64,000 nt of DNA. Origin: Microbaculum marinisediminis. Its GTDB lineage: Bacteria > Pseudomonadota > Alphaproteobacteria > Rhizobiales > Tepidamorphaceae. The first letter of the stretch is position 1; each line of letters begins with the position of its first letter. A program made the position numbers and the translations under genes. Below the pieces are notes generated by a model. That model was not told the origin of the DNA. It did not search any database and worked only from the letters and a program-made list of their open reading frames with translations. Positions 8,832 to 17,478 of the stretch are shown piece by piece. Location of the stretch: NCBI RefSeq assembly GCF_025397915.1, contig NZ_JALIDZ010000001.1, positions 1 to 64,000 on the forward strand, given 5' to 3'.

Positions 8832-9560
8832 ATGCAGGGGACGACCAAGGGGACGACCAAGCGGATGGGGCTTCTTTCGCGACTCCTCCGGACGCGCATC
8901 TTTGGGGCGCGGGCCGGCCGCTACGCCCTGGCCGGGCTGGTGTTCGCGGCGGGATCGGCGGCCGCGCTCAACGTCAATACGCAGATCTACAATCCCGATA
9001 CCCGCAAATGGGAAGACTACGATCCGCGCCGGGCGATCCTGTATTTTCAGCGCCATGGCCAGACGCCGGCCGCCTTCCAGCGCAAGATCGTCACCTTCCG
9101 CACCGCCGAGAAGCCCGGCACCATCGTCATCGACGGCGACAAGCACTTCCTGTACCTGGTGCTGCCCGACTTCCAGGCCGTGCGCTACGGCATCGGCGTG
9201 GGCCGCGAGGGCTTCGGCTGGGCGGGCATCGTCAATGTCGGGCGCAAGGCGGAATGGCCGGTGTGGACGCCGCCGGCGGAGATGGTGGCGCGCGATCCCA
9301 AGGCCGCGCAGTACGCCAACGGCATGCCCGGCGGCCCCGACAATCCGTTGGGCCCCAGGGCGCTCTATCTCTACGAGGGGAACCGGGATTCAATCTATCG
9401 CATCCACGGCACCACGGAACCCTGGTCGATCGGCCTCAACGTGTCGTCCGGCTGCATCCGCCTCAACAACGACGACATCATCGACCTATACGGGCGCGTC
9501 GAGGTCGGCGCGAAGGTCATCGTCCTGATGCAGGGCGCGGCTCTCTACAAGGGCGTCTGA
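8832..9560 (+). CDS. L,D-transpeptidase (YkuD domain)
   Basis: Peptidoglycan L,D-transpeptidase of 242 residues, forming 3-3 cross-links or attaching proteins to the wall. An N-terminal signal/anchor (about residues 25-45) is followed by the YkuD domain, with the catalytic IHGT (about 190) and SSGCIRL (Cys about 207) motifs. The first codons contain an exact 12-bp tandem repeat (8837-8848 and 8849-8860) giving GTTKGTTK; the Met at codon 12 could be the true start, leaving the repeat untranslated. It lies 10 bp after the binding-protein gene. Confidence 0.9.
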   Translation: MQGTTKGTTKRMGLLSRLLRTRIFGARAGRYALAGLVFAAGSAAALNVNTQIYNPDTRKWEDYDPRRAILYFQRHGQTPAAFQRKIVTFRTAEKPGTIVIDGDKHFLYLVLPDFQAVRYGIGVGREGFGWAGIVNVGRKAEWPVWTPPAEMVARDPKAAQYANGMPGGPDNPLGPRALYLYEGNRDSIYRIHGTTEPWSIGLNVSSGCIRLNNDDIIDLYGRVEVGAKVIVLMQGAALYKGV

Positions 9561-9597
9561 GGCGCCATAACCGGACAGCGCGGGGGGAGAAACCAGC

Positions 9598-9924
9598 ATG
9601 AACGAAGCCTATCCCAGGGCCGGGGCGTGGATCGCGCTCGCCGGCGTCGCCTTGTTGAGCCTCGGTTGCTCGCAGGGACAGCAGGTCGCCGCACCGCAGG
9701 CGAACAGCGTGCGGGCCGCGGTGGAGACCGCGCCGGCCGACCTGCAGCTTCTGTGCGCGGCGGAAGCGGCGAACGTCTATTCGACGCCGGCGGAGAAGAT
9801 ACTCCCGGTGTCCTCCGCCCGGTCCGGCCAGAGCAGCTACGACGTCGAGCTCGACGTCGCCGGCAAGCGGGCCCGCTGCACCATCGACGAGAGCGGAACG
9901 CTGGTCACGGTGGTCGACGCCTGA
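9598..9924 (+). CDS. small putative lipoprotein
   Basis: A 108-residue protein with a signal peptide ending in a lipobox-like LSLGC (Cys near residue 24) and a C-terminal region with two more cysteines that could form a disulfide. It is preceded by a GGGGGAG ribosome site. It follows the L,D-transpeptidase by 37 bp and may be cotranscribed, suggesting an envelope role; I do not recognise the family. Confidence 0.65.
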   Translation: MNEAYPRAGAWIALAGVALLSLGCSQGQQVAAPQANSVRAAVETAPADLQLLCAAEAANVYSTPAEKILPVSSARSGQSSYDVELDVAGKRARCTIDESGTLVTVVDA

Positions 9925-10018
9925 CGTTCCGGCGACCCGGATCGCGACCGTTCGCCACGGGCAAGCCCGGTTTCGGACGTTGCGGCCTTGGCACCCTATA
10001 TAAAGCTGGTGTAACGCT

Positions 10019-10049
10019 TGGGGTCCTGGCGTAACCTCAACGGACCCCA
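10019..10049 (+). promoter_or_regulatory. 8-bp inverted repeat in the dxs leader
   Basis: TGGGGTCC (10019-10026) and GGACCCCA (10042-10049) are perfect inverted copies 15 bases apart, ending 25 bases before the dxs ATG. A CTATATAAAG stretch just upstream (about 9995-10004) could be a -10 element. The repeat may be an operator or an mRNA leader hairpin; neither is proven. Confidence 0.38.
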
Positions 10050-10074
10050 TTCAACACCGGACCCCTTCGCTGTC

Positions 10075-11994
10075 ATGACGTCTCCGAACACGCCGTTGCT
10101 CGACACAGTCCACCTGCCGGAAGACCTGCGCAGGCTCGATGAGTCGCAGCTGACCCAGCTGGCCGACGAACTGCGCAAGGAGATGGTCGACGCGGTTTCG
10201 GTAACCGGCGGGCATCTGGGCGCGGGGCTCGGCGTCATCGAGCTGACGGTGGCGCTGCACTACGTGTTCAACACGCCCGACGACCGGCTGGTGTGGGACG
10301 TCGGCCACCAGGCCTATCCGCACAAGATCCTCACCGGGCGGCGCGACCGCATCCGCACGCTGCGGCAGGGCGGCGGCCTGTCCGGCTTCACCAAGCGGGC
10401 GGAAAGCGAATACGACCCGTTCGGCACCGCGCATTCGTCGACCTCGATCTCGGCGGGCCTGGGCATGGCGGTGGCGCGCGACCTCGGCGGGCGCGACAAC
10501 AACGTCATCGCCGTGATCGGCGACGGGGCGATGTCGGCCGGCATGGCCTACGAGGCCATGAACAACGCCGGCGCCATGGACAAGCGCCTGATCGTCATCC
10601 TCAACGACAACGACATGTCGATCGCCCCGCCGGTGGGGGCGATGAGCGCCTATCTGGCCCGCTCGATCACCGGCCATACCTACATGACGATCCGGCGGCG
10701 CGGCAAAAAGCTGACCTCGCACCTGCCCAAGCAGGTCGACCGGTTCATCACCCGCTGGGTCGAGCACATGCGCGGCTTCGTGACCGGCGGAACCTTGTTC
10801 GAGGAACTTGGCTTCTACTATGTCGGTCCGATCGACGGGCACAATTTCGACCATCTGCTGCCGGTCCTGAAGAACGTGCGCGACGCCGAGGAGGGACCGA
10901 TCCTCGTCCACGTCGTCACCAAGAAGGGCAAGGGCTACGAGCCGGCCGAGAAGTCCGACGACAAGTATCACGGCGTCTCCCGCTTCAACGTCGTCACCGG
11001 CGAGCAGGCCAAGGGCGCGGCCAAGGCGCCGAGCTACACCAAGGTCTTCGCCGAAAGCCTGGTCGAGGAGGCGCGCAAGGACGACAAGATATGTGCCATT
11101 ACCGCGGCGATGCCGTCCGGCACCGGCCTGGACCTTTTCGGCAAGGCGTTCCCGGACCGCACCTTTGACGTCGGCATCGCCGAACAGCACGGCGTCACCT
11201 TCGCGGCGGGGCTATCGACGGAAGGCTACAAGCCGTTCGCGGCGATCTACTCGACGTTCCTGCAGCGCGGCTACGACCAGGTCGTCCACGATGTGGCGAT
11301 CCAGTCGCTGCCGGTCCGCTTCGCCATCGATCGCGCAGGCCTGGTGGGTGCCGACGGGCCGACCCACGCCGGCGCCTTCGATGTCGCCTATCTCGGCTGC
11401 CTGCCCGGCTTCGTCATCATGGCGGCGGCCGACGAGGCGGAACTGAAGCACATGGTGGCGACCGCGGTCACAATCGACGACCGCCCCTCGGCCTTGCGTT
11501 ACCCGCGGGGCGAAGGCGTCGGCGCGGAGATGCCCGCGGCCGGCGTGCCGCTCGAGATCGGCAAGGGCCGGATTTTGCGCGAAGGCGGCAAGGTGGCGAT
11601 CCTGTCGCTGGGCACGCGCCTTGGCGAGGCGCTGAAGGCGGCAGACGAGCTTGGCTCCTACGGCCTGCCGGCGACCGTGGCCGACGCCCGTTTCGCCAAA
11701 CCGCTGGATCACGCCCTGATCCGCCAGCTGGCCAACAACCACGAAGTGCTGATTACCGTGGAAGAAGGCTCGATCGGCGGATTCGGCAGTCATGTCCTGC
11801 AGTTCCTTGCAGAGGACGGACAGCTCGACCGGGGGCTGAAGGTACGGGCGATGGTGCTGCCCGATACCTTCATCGATCAGGACAGTCCGGCCGCGATGTA
11901 CGCCAAGGCCGGACTCGATGCGCAGGGCATCGTCGCGAAGGCCCTTGAAGCGCTCGGCCGCGACGCAGCCAGCGAAACGACCCGGCTGGCCTGA
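10075..11994 (+). CDS. dxs: 1-deoxy-D-xylulose-5-phosphate synthase
   Basis: Thiamine-diphosphate enzyme joining pyruvate and glyceraldehyde 3-phosphate, the first step of the MEP isoprenoid pathway. It is 639 residues from the ATG at 10075, matching the family length; a TTG start 19 codons earlier is unlikely because it would run through the leader inverted repeat. Visible signatures are the [21 protein letters not shown]/Mg motif (about 150-167), the [16 protein letters not shown] segment with the catalytic Glu near 370, and the C-terminal transketolase domain. Monocistronic. Confidence 0.96.
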   Translation: MTSPNTPLLDTVHLPEDLRRLDESQLTQLADELRKEMVDAVSVTGGHLGAGLGVIELTVALHYVFNTPDDRLVWDVGHQAYPHKILTGRRDRIRTLRQGGGLSGFTKRAESEYDPFGTAHSSTSISAGLGMAVARDLGGRDNNVIAVIGDGAMSAGMAYEAMNNAGAMDKRLIVILNDNDMSIAPPVGAMSAYLARSITGHTYMTIRRRGKKLTSHLPKQVDRFITRWVEHMRGFVTGGTLFEELGFYYVGPIDGHNFDHLLPVLKNVRDAEEGPILVHVVTKKGKGYEPAEKSDDKYHGVSRFNVVTGEQAKGAAKAPSYTKVFAESLVEEARKDDKICAITAAMPSGTGLDLFGKAFPDRTFDVGIAEQHGVTFAAGLSTEGYKPFAAIYSTFLQRGYDQVVHDVAIQSLPVRFAIDRAGLVGADGPTHAGAFDVAYLGCLPGFVIMAAADEAELKHMVATAVTIDDRPSALRYPRGEGVGAEMPAAGVPLEIGKGRILREGGKVAILSLGTRLGEALKAADELGSYGLPATVADARFAKPLDHALIRQLANNHEVLITVEEGSIGGFGSHVLQFLAEDGQLDRGLKVRAMVLPDTFIDQDSPAAMYAKAGLDAQGIVAKALEALGRDAASETTRLA

Positions 11995-12122
11995 GTTCCT
12001 CTCCTGTCCCGTTGACGATAGTCCGGCGTTTCGCGACGGCCGGAAAGGCAAGCATTGCGTGCTCAAACGACACTATCGGCACAGTGCGCGACGGGCCCGG
12101 TAGCGTAAAGCCCGATAGATCA

Positions 12123-12136
12123 ATTTGAAATCAAAT
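12123..12136. promoter_or_regulatory. AT-rich palindrome upstream of the TadG-like gene
   Basis: ATTTGA-AA-TCAAAT is a perfect 6-bp-arm palindrome about 78 bp before the TadG-like start, in an AT-rich pocket of an otherwise GC-rich intergenic region. It is a candidate operator only. Confidence 0.3.
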
Positions 12137-12213
12137 CGACAGGACCGATTAGTCCCCCGTTGAGACGACGTACCTATCTTGCTTCCAAATCTGGGAGCAG
12201 TGAGGCAACAACC

Positions 12214-13914
12214 GTGTTCACGTCGTTAAGCCGCAGATTTCTGCACGACCGTCGGGGCAATGTCGCGATCATCTTCGCGATGGTGCTTCTCCCCATCGTC
12301 GCAATGATAGGCGCCGCAATCGACTACAAGCGCACGACTTCGGCGCGCGCACAGCTGCTCTCGTCGCTCGACGCCGCGCTGTTGGCGCTAGGCAGTTCGC
12401 CGCCGCGCGGCGACGCCGCTGCCCAGCAGTTCCTGAAGTCGTTTATCGACGCGCAACTGGAGAAACTCGGCTTTCAGGGCACCTGGACCATCACCGGTTT
12501 CAAGCAGTCCGGCAGCCGTATCTCCGCCGATCTCGCCGGCAGCCTGCCGACGACCCTGATGGGTCTGCTCGGCATCGAGCTGGTCAGCTTCGACACGTCG
12601 AGCGCGGTGGTTCGGGAACAGAAAAAGGTCGAACTGGCCCTCGTCCTCGACAATACCGGCTCGATGGGCAGCAAGGGCAAGATGGAAGCGTTGCGCGCCG
12701 CCGCCTCGTCCCTGGTCGATATCATGTATGAAGGCGAGCGTGCCGCAGAGCGGGTCAAGATCGCTCTCGTTCCCTTCGTTACCGGGGTGAACATCAAGGC
12801 GCCGGGCAAGTTCTCCTCGACCTGGATGGATGAGAAGGGCCAGTCGCGTTATCACGGCATCAACTTCGACGAAACGCTCACCAGCAACGGCGACGGGAAC
12901 GGCTACAGCGGCGGCAACGGCGGCTGGGGCAGCGGCGGATCCGGTGGCGGTGGATCCGGTGGTGGATCCGGCGGCGTCGGCTGGTGGGGCGGCGGCTGGG
13001 GCGGCGGCGGCGGATCCGGTGGCGGTGACGACGGCGGCGGCACCAGCGGCGGCTCAGGCCCCGAACCCCTCCCGGCCAATCATTTCAAACTGTTCGAAGG
13101 CATGCCGAACGTCGATTGGAAAGGCTGCGTGGAAGCGCGTCCCGAACCCTATGACACGAACGATACGCCTCCGAGCAGCGCCAACCCGGATACTCTCTGG
13201 GTGCCGTGGTTCTGGCCGGACGAACCCGATCTTTCGTCGAACTTCCACAACGACTATCTGGCCGACCAGATCGCCGGCAACGACGAGCGCCAGCTCTTCA
13301 CCGGCAAGTACAACGGCTTCAATGCCGATATCGACGATACGCCACCGGAGACAACCGGCCCCAACAAGTCCTGCGGCCAGCCGATCCTTCCGCTGACCAA
13401 CGACACGCAGGCGCTGCAAAGCGATATCGCCGACATGTCGCACTGGAGCGGATCGGGCACGAATATCGCGCAAGGCCTGGTCTGGGGCTGGCGGGTGCTT
13501 TCACCGTCCGTGCCCTTCACCGAGGGTGTCGGCTACGAAGAGAAGGACACGCTAAAGGCCATCGTGCTCCTGTCGGACGGCGAGAACATCGTCTCAAAAC
13601 AGTCGAACAACCTGAACTATTCGGACTACAATCCGTACAACTATCTCTCTCGCAACCGGCTCGGCACGACGCATCACCTGCGCGCGGCCGACGAGGTCGA
13701 CAACAAGGTCGCGGAAATCTGCCGGGCGGTGAAGGACAAGGAAATTCGGGTTTACACGATCCTGTTCGACCTGAAATCGCAGAGCCTGCAGACCCTGTTC
13801 CGCGATTGCGCGACAAGCCCGAACCTGTACTTCGACAACCCCTCGCCCAGCGAGCTGGAGACGGTATTCGCCGAGATCGCCTACGACCTCAGCAAACTTC
13901 GCCTCGAACGATAG
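12214..13914 (+). CDS. TadG-like pilus-assembly protein with VWA domain and glycine-rich insert
   Basis: A 566-residue protein. The N-terminal Tad motif (RRGNVAIIFAM followed by a membrane helix, about residues 10-38) and the VWA domain with DNTGSMG near 148 match TadG-family proteins associated with Flp/Tad pili. A Gly/Ser/Trp-rich insert of about 55 residues (about 226-282, GGGSGGG-type repeats) splits the VWA domain. The GTG at 12214 has a GTGAGG ribosome site 8 bases upstream; an in-frame TTG at 12160 is the alternative. No other tad genes lie in the window, so it may be a stand-alone surface protein. Confidence 0.75.
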   Translation: MFTSLSRRFLHDRRGNVAIIFAMVLLPIVAMIGAAIDYKRTTSARAQLLSSLDAALLALGSSPPRGDAAAQQFLKSFIDAQLEKLGFQGTWTITGFKQSGSRISADLAGSLPTTLMGLLGIELVSFDTSSAVVREQKKVELALVLDNTGSMGSKGKMEALRAAASSLVDIMYEGERAAERVKIALVPFVTGVNIKAPGKFSSTWMDEKGQSRYHGINFDETLTSNGDGNGYSGGNGGWGSGGSGGGGSGGGSGGVGWWGGGWGGGGGSGGGDDGGGTSGGSGPEPLPANHFKLFEGMPNVDWKGCVEARPEPYDTNDTPPSSANPDTLWVPWFWPDEPDLSSNFHNDYLADQIAGNDERQLFTGKYNGFNADIDDTPPETTGPNKSCGQPILPLTNDTQALQSDIADMSHWSGSGTNIAQGLVWGWRVLSPSVPFTEGVGYEEKDTLKAIVLLSDGENIVSKQSNNLNYSDYNPYNYLSRNRLGTTHHLRAADEVDNKVAEICRAVKDKEIRVYTILFDLKSQSLQTLFRDCATSPNLYFDNPSPSELETVFAEIAYDLSKLRLER

Positions 13915-13932
13915 ACTATATCCGGTAGCCCC

Positions 13933-13968
13933 AGCACCCCGCGCCGTCGAAAGGCGGTGTGGGGCGCT
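13933..13968. terminator. imperfect hairpin between convergent genes
   Basis: About 14 paired positions (AGCACCCCGCGCCG against CGGTGTGGGGCGCT, with mismatch and G-U pairs) flank a TCGAAA-type loop. It lies between the TadG-like gene (rightward) and the lipase-like gene (leftward), where a bidirectional terminator is expected. Confidence 0.5.
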
Positions 13969-13989
13969 GTCAAAACCGATCGAGGCAGG

Positions 13990-14658
13990 TCAACCTGCAC
14001 TCCCGCGCCGGATCGGCCGTGACAGCCGCATCATCTCGGTGATGACCTTGTCGTGAAGGAAGCTGGCCTTGTCCAGGCTGACATGGCCGAGATCCCTTCG
14101 ATCCTTCAGGTCCATATTGACGAGAGCGGATCGAAAGCCGGGGCCGGGCTTGATGGCAGCTCCGAAGCCGTTGTCCGATTGAAAGAAATTCACGCAACGC
14201 CGGATGTTGGCCGGTGCCGGCCGCGGATGGACCGGATCGAATGTCACGGCCAGTGCGACGGGAATTTCATGATCCTTCAGCCGCTCGGCGACAAGGATCA
14301 CCGCGTCGGCGCCGAGCGAATGACCGATCAGGAACACCGGCTCGGGGTTGCGGACGTCCTTTCGACGCGCGGCGATCTCTGCGGCCACCGTGCTCCAGCT
14401 CGAGTGGTTCAGCACCCTGACCTGAAACCCCTGGTCTCGAAGACGCGCGCCGAGCCTGTCCATTCCCTGCGAAAACACGTTCAGGATTCCGCGGAACAGA
14501 TAGACCTCCCCGGTGCGGTCGCTGGCCTTGGCCATCCGCGGTTGCGTCTGTGTCGCCCCGGCCGCCGCCGTATTCGGAAGCGGTGCGACCGCGCCAAATG
14601 CGAGACCGACGGCCAACACGGTTGCCGGCAACGGAGATTTCAGGATACCAAGCAACAT
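13990..14658 (-). CDS. exported alpha/beta hydrolase (lipase-like)
   Basis: A 222-residue protein with an N-terminal signal peptide (about residues 1-33) and the nucleophile elbow GHSLG (Ser about 114) in a strand-turn-helix context (VFLIGHSLGADAVILVAERL). An Asp (FDPVH) and His (GHVSLD) that could complete the triad follow at plausible spacing. Substrate unknown; the fold suits a periplasmic esterase or lipase. It diverges from the next hydrolase gene across a 226-bp gap. Confidence 0.72.
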   Translation of the reverse strand: MLLGILKSPLPATVLAVGLAFGAVAPLPNTAAAGATQTQPRMAKASDRTGEVYLFRGILNVFSQGMDRLGARLRDQGFQVRVLNHSSWSTVAAEIAARRKDVRNPEPVFLIGHSLGADAVILVAERLKDHEIPVALAVTFDPVHPRPAPANIRRCVNFFQSDNGFGAAIKPGPGFRSALVNMDLKDRRDLGHVSLDKASFLHDKVITEMMRLSRPIRRGSAG

Positions 14659-14884
14659 GTTCAGTCGCTCCGACGTTGGACACCCGGTATAGTCAGTCTC
14701 CTACCCGACTCGGCGAGCAGTACCCGGTGCACATGGGGCCCGTCTATTTTTAACGTGACCGTCAGCGATTCGATCCCGCATGCCTTGGCCCCAGCACTTT
14801 CCTTTCGCGGTACGTGAACGATTGCGCCAGTCCGGTTCGGCATTTATCGATTGGGCCCGGTAACCCACGTTAGTTTGCGAAGCC

Positions 14885-16129
14885 ATGGCAGCGACCTCCG
14901 ACACCGTCAGCAAACGCTGCGTCATATTCCTTGGCGGATACGAGCACGTTTCGGCGAGTGGGCAGTATAACCGGTTCGCCCGGGAGATCGGACGATTCGA
15001 TCGTACCTGGAATTTCGCGACGACCGTCGGAGAGCCGATTGTCCACTCCGATCCCGCTGTTCAGGTTTGGCCGGTGGTCGCACAGGGGCCGAACTGGCGC
15101 GTCGAGACCGAGCTTCGCTACTATTCCTGGAACGATCTGATCGAGGAGGACTTCGCCCGGCCCGACTGGCGCGCGATCCCCGCCGGCATCCTCGCCCTCG
15201 CCGACTTCATCGTGACCGGCACCGCCCTTCGCTACATCGTCGTCGCCTGGCGATACTGGCTGTTTTCCTTCTACCCGTTCGCGCTGTCGGTGCTGTTTGC
15301 CGCCATCGCCGCGTCGATCGTCTACGGTATCTCCAGGCTTGGCGTGCCGATGCCGTGGTTCGCGGGCATAGTGCTCGGCATCGCCATCTTCTGGGGGCTG
15401 GCGCGATGGCCCGGCGACAGGCTGCGCTATCGCTACATGCTGAACGACTGGAGCTTTGCCAGCGCCATCGCCTGGGGGCGGCGGCGCAGCTACCGCGCGC
15501 GGCTCCGGGTCTTCGCCGAGGACTTCGGCAGAACCGTCCGGGAGACCGATGCCGACGAGGTGCTCATCGTCGGGCACAGTCTCGGCGCGGTGCTGGCGGC
15601 GGAGACGCTGTCGGCGGCGCTGAAGCGCGATCCCGGTCTCGCCAGGGCGGGGCCGCCGATCACGCTGATGACCGTCGGCTCGTCTCTTCTGAAGGTCGCG
15701 CTGCACCCGGCCGCGCGCGGCCTGCGCCGGTCGATCGAGCGCGTACTGAACGCCGTCGACATCGCCTGGATCGACTACACCGCGCTGGTTGATCCGCTCA
15801 ATTTCTACCGGACCGACCCGGGCAAGGTTCTCGGGCTGAAGGCGCCGCGCGCGCCCGTGATCCGCACAGCCAGGATCCGATCGATGCTGGGCGAGGCGTC
15901 CTACAAGCTCTTCAAGGGTAATTTCCTGCGGCTACACCGCCAGTTCGTCATGGGCAACGGGGCACGCTACCACTATGACTTCTTCATGGCCTGCTGCGGG
16001 CCGATGACCCAGGCTGCGCGCATCGACGACATGACCGCCTCGATCGACAACTTCGCCGAAGACGGCCGTTATCTTCCGAACGCGGAGGGCCCCGCGAGCG
16101 ATTCCAGGACCGTGAGGCCGGCACCATGA
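14885..16129 (+). CDS. membrane-anchored alpha/beta hydrolase
   Basis: A 414-residue protein. The N-terminal strand (RCVIFLGGYEH) begins an alpha/beta hydrolase fold; two hydrophobic segments (about 105-175) look like membrane helices inserted into it; the nucleophile elbow GHSLG is near residue 231. Substrate unknown. The stop overlaps the start of the methyltransferase-like gene by four bases (ATGA), so it heads an operon with that gene and probably with tlyA and the RNA methyltransferase beyond. Confidence 0.7.
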   Translation: MAATSDTVSKRCVIFLGGYEHVSASGQYNRFAREIGRFDRTWNFATTVGEPIVHSDPAVQVWPVVAQGPNWRVETELRYYSWNDLIEEDFARPDWRAIPAGILALADFIVTGTALRYIVVAWRYWLFSFYPFALSVLFAAIAASIVYGISRLGVPMPWFAGIVLGIAIFWGLARWPGDRLRYRYMLNDWSFASAIAWGRRRSYRARLRVFAEDFGRTVRETDADEVLIVGHSLGAVLAAETLSAALKRDPGLARAGPPITLMTVGSSLLKVALHPAARGLRRSIERVLNAVDIAWIDYTALVDPLNFYRTDPGKVLGLKAPRAPVIRTARIRSMLGEASYKLFKGNFLRLHRQFVMGNGARYHYDFFMACCGPMTQAARIDDMTASIDNFAEDGRYLPNAEGPASDSRTVRPAP

Positions 16130-16710
16130 CCCCGGACATCGCCGAAATCATCTGGGTGGTCGGGGCCGTGGGCTGGTACGTGATCCGGTACCCGCACGAA
16201 CGCCGCTCGCGACGGACCGCCGTCAGCCGCGACCGGGCCGACCGGGTCGAGCTTCTGTTGATGACGATCTCGGCGACCGGCCTCGGCGTCGTGCCCTTCG
16301 TCTACGTCCTGTTCGGCTTCGGCGGGGTCGCGGACTACGGCTTCAGCCCGGCGCAGGGTTGGATCGGGACCGCCCTTTTCGCCGGCTCGCTCTATCTGTT
16401 CTACCGCACGCATCGCGATCTCGGCCGCAACTGGTCGGTGACACTCAAGGTGCGCGAGGCACATCGGCTGATCACGCAGGGCGTCTACGCCTATGTGCGC
16501 CATCCGATGTACACCGCCTTCTTCCTGTGGGCCCTGGCGCAGGCGTTCCTGCTGCCCAACTGGATCGCGGGCCTGTCGGGGCTCGCCGGATTCGGTACGC
16601 TCTATCTGTTCCGCATCAAACGCGAGGAAGCGATGATGCTGGAAACCTTCGGCGACGACTATCGCCGCTACAGCGAGCGGACGAAGCGGCTCGTCCCGTG
16701 GATTTACTGA
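16126..16710 (+). CDS. isoprenylcysteine carboxyl methyltransferase-like membrane enzyme
   Basis: A 194-residue integral membrane protein of the ICMT/phospholipid-methyltransferase superfamily: several helices, then the conserved C-terminal SAM-binding signature GVYAYVRHPMYTAFF and KREEAMMLETFGDDYRRY. Bacterial members methylate small lipophilic or unknown acceptors; isoprenylated proteins are not expected in bacteria. Translationally coupled to the upstream hydrolase, which hints at lipid-related chemistry, though that is inference. Confidence 0.78.
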   Translation: MTPDIAEIIWVVGAVGWYVIRYPHERRSRRTAVSRDRADRVELLLMTISATGLGVVPFVYVLFGFGGVADYGFSPAQGWIGTALFAGSLYLFYRTHRDLGRNWSVTLKVREAHRLITQGVYAYVRHPMYTAFFLWALAQAFLLPNWIAGLSGLAGFGTLYLFRIKREEAMMLETFGDDYRRYSERTKRLVPWIY

Positions 16711-16731
16711 TCAGCTGAAGGGATCACCGCC

Positions 16732-17478
16732 ATGCCTCGCGTTCGGCTGGACGAGGTTCTGGTGCGGCGCGGGCTGGCGCCGAGCCGGGCGCGCGCGCGC
16801 GACGCGATCCTGCGCGGGCGGGTCAGCGTCGACGGCCGCCCGGCCGTCAAGCCCGGATCGGCGGTCCCCGACGACGCGGCCATCCACGTCGACGACCCCG
16901 CCCTCGAATGGGTCTCGCGCGCCGCGCTGAAGCTGGTTTCGGGTCTCGACGCCTTCGCCTTCGATGTCGCCGGCAAGACCTGCCTCGATATCGGCGCGTC
17001 GACCGGCGGCTTCACCCAGGTCCTGCTGGCGCGCGGGGCGGCGCGTATCCACGCCATCGACGTCGGCCACGGCCAGCTCGCCCCCGAGGTCGGCGAGGAT
17101 CCGCGCGTGGTCAGCCACGAGGGCGTGAACGCGCGGGCGCTGACGGCCGCCGATATCGCCGATCCGATCGCCGTCGTCGTCTGCGACGTCAGTTTCATCT
17201 CGCTGCGGCTGGCCCTGCCCCCCGCGCTGGCGCTCGCCGAGCCCGGCGCGATGCTGGTGGCGCTTGTCAAGCCGCAGTTCGAGGTCGGCCGCGAGGCACT
17301 CGGCAAGGGCGGCATCGTCCGCGATCCGGCCGAGGGCAAGCGGGTCGCGCACGCGATCGCCGACTGGCTGGCCGCGCAGGGCTGGACCGTCCTCGGCCTG
17401 ATCGCCTCGCCGATCGCGGGCGGAGACGGCAACCAGGAGTTCCTGCTCGGTGCGCGGAAGGGAGCAGGCCATGGCTAA
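16732..17478 (+). CDS. tlyA: TlyA-family rRNA 2'-O-methyltransferase / hemolysin-A-like
   Basis: A 248-residue protein with an N-terminal S4 RNA-binding domain (RLDEVLVRRGLAPSRARARD, residues 3-60) and an FtsJ-like Rossmann methyltransferase domain (CLDIGASTGGFTQVLL near 84-99, KPQFEVGRE near 180). TlyA methylates ribose of cytidines in 16S/23S rRNA in mycobacteria; short-form homologues elsewhere modify one of the two sites. Its last eight bases overlap the start of the next RNA methyltransferase. Confidence 0.88.
   Translation: MPRVRLDEVLVRRGLAPSRARARDAILRGRVSVDGRPAVKPGSAVPDDAAIHVDDPALEWVSRAALKLVSGLDAFAFDVAGKTCLDIGASTGGFTQVLLARGAARIHAIDVGHGQLAPEVGEDPRVVSHEGVNARALTAADIADPIAVVVCDVSFISLRLALPPALALAEPGAMLVALVKPQFEVGREALGKGGIVRDPAEGKRVAHAIADWLAAQGWTVLGLIASPIAGGDGNQEFLLGARKGAGHG

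Noticed and set aside
12892-13070. Minisatellite or CRISPR-like array in the glycine-rich coding insert
   Set aside because: The GGC/GGT-rich repeats have no constant spacer or repeat unit and stay in frame as a Gly/Ser linker.
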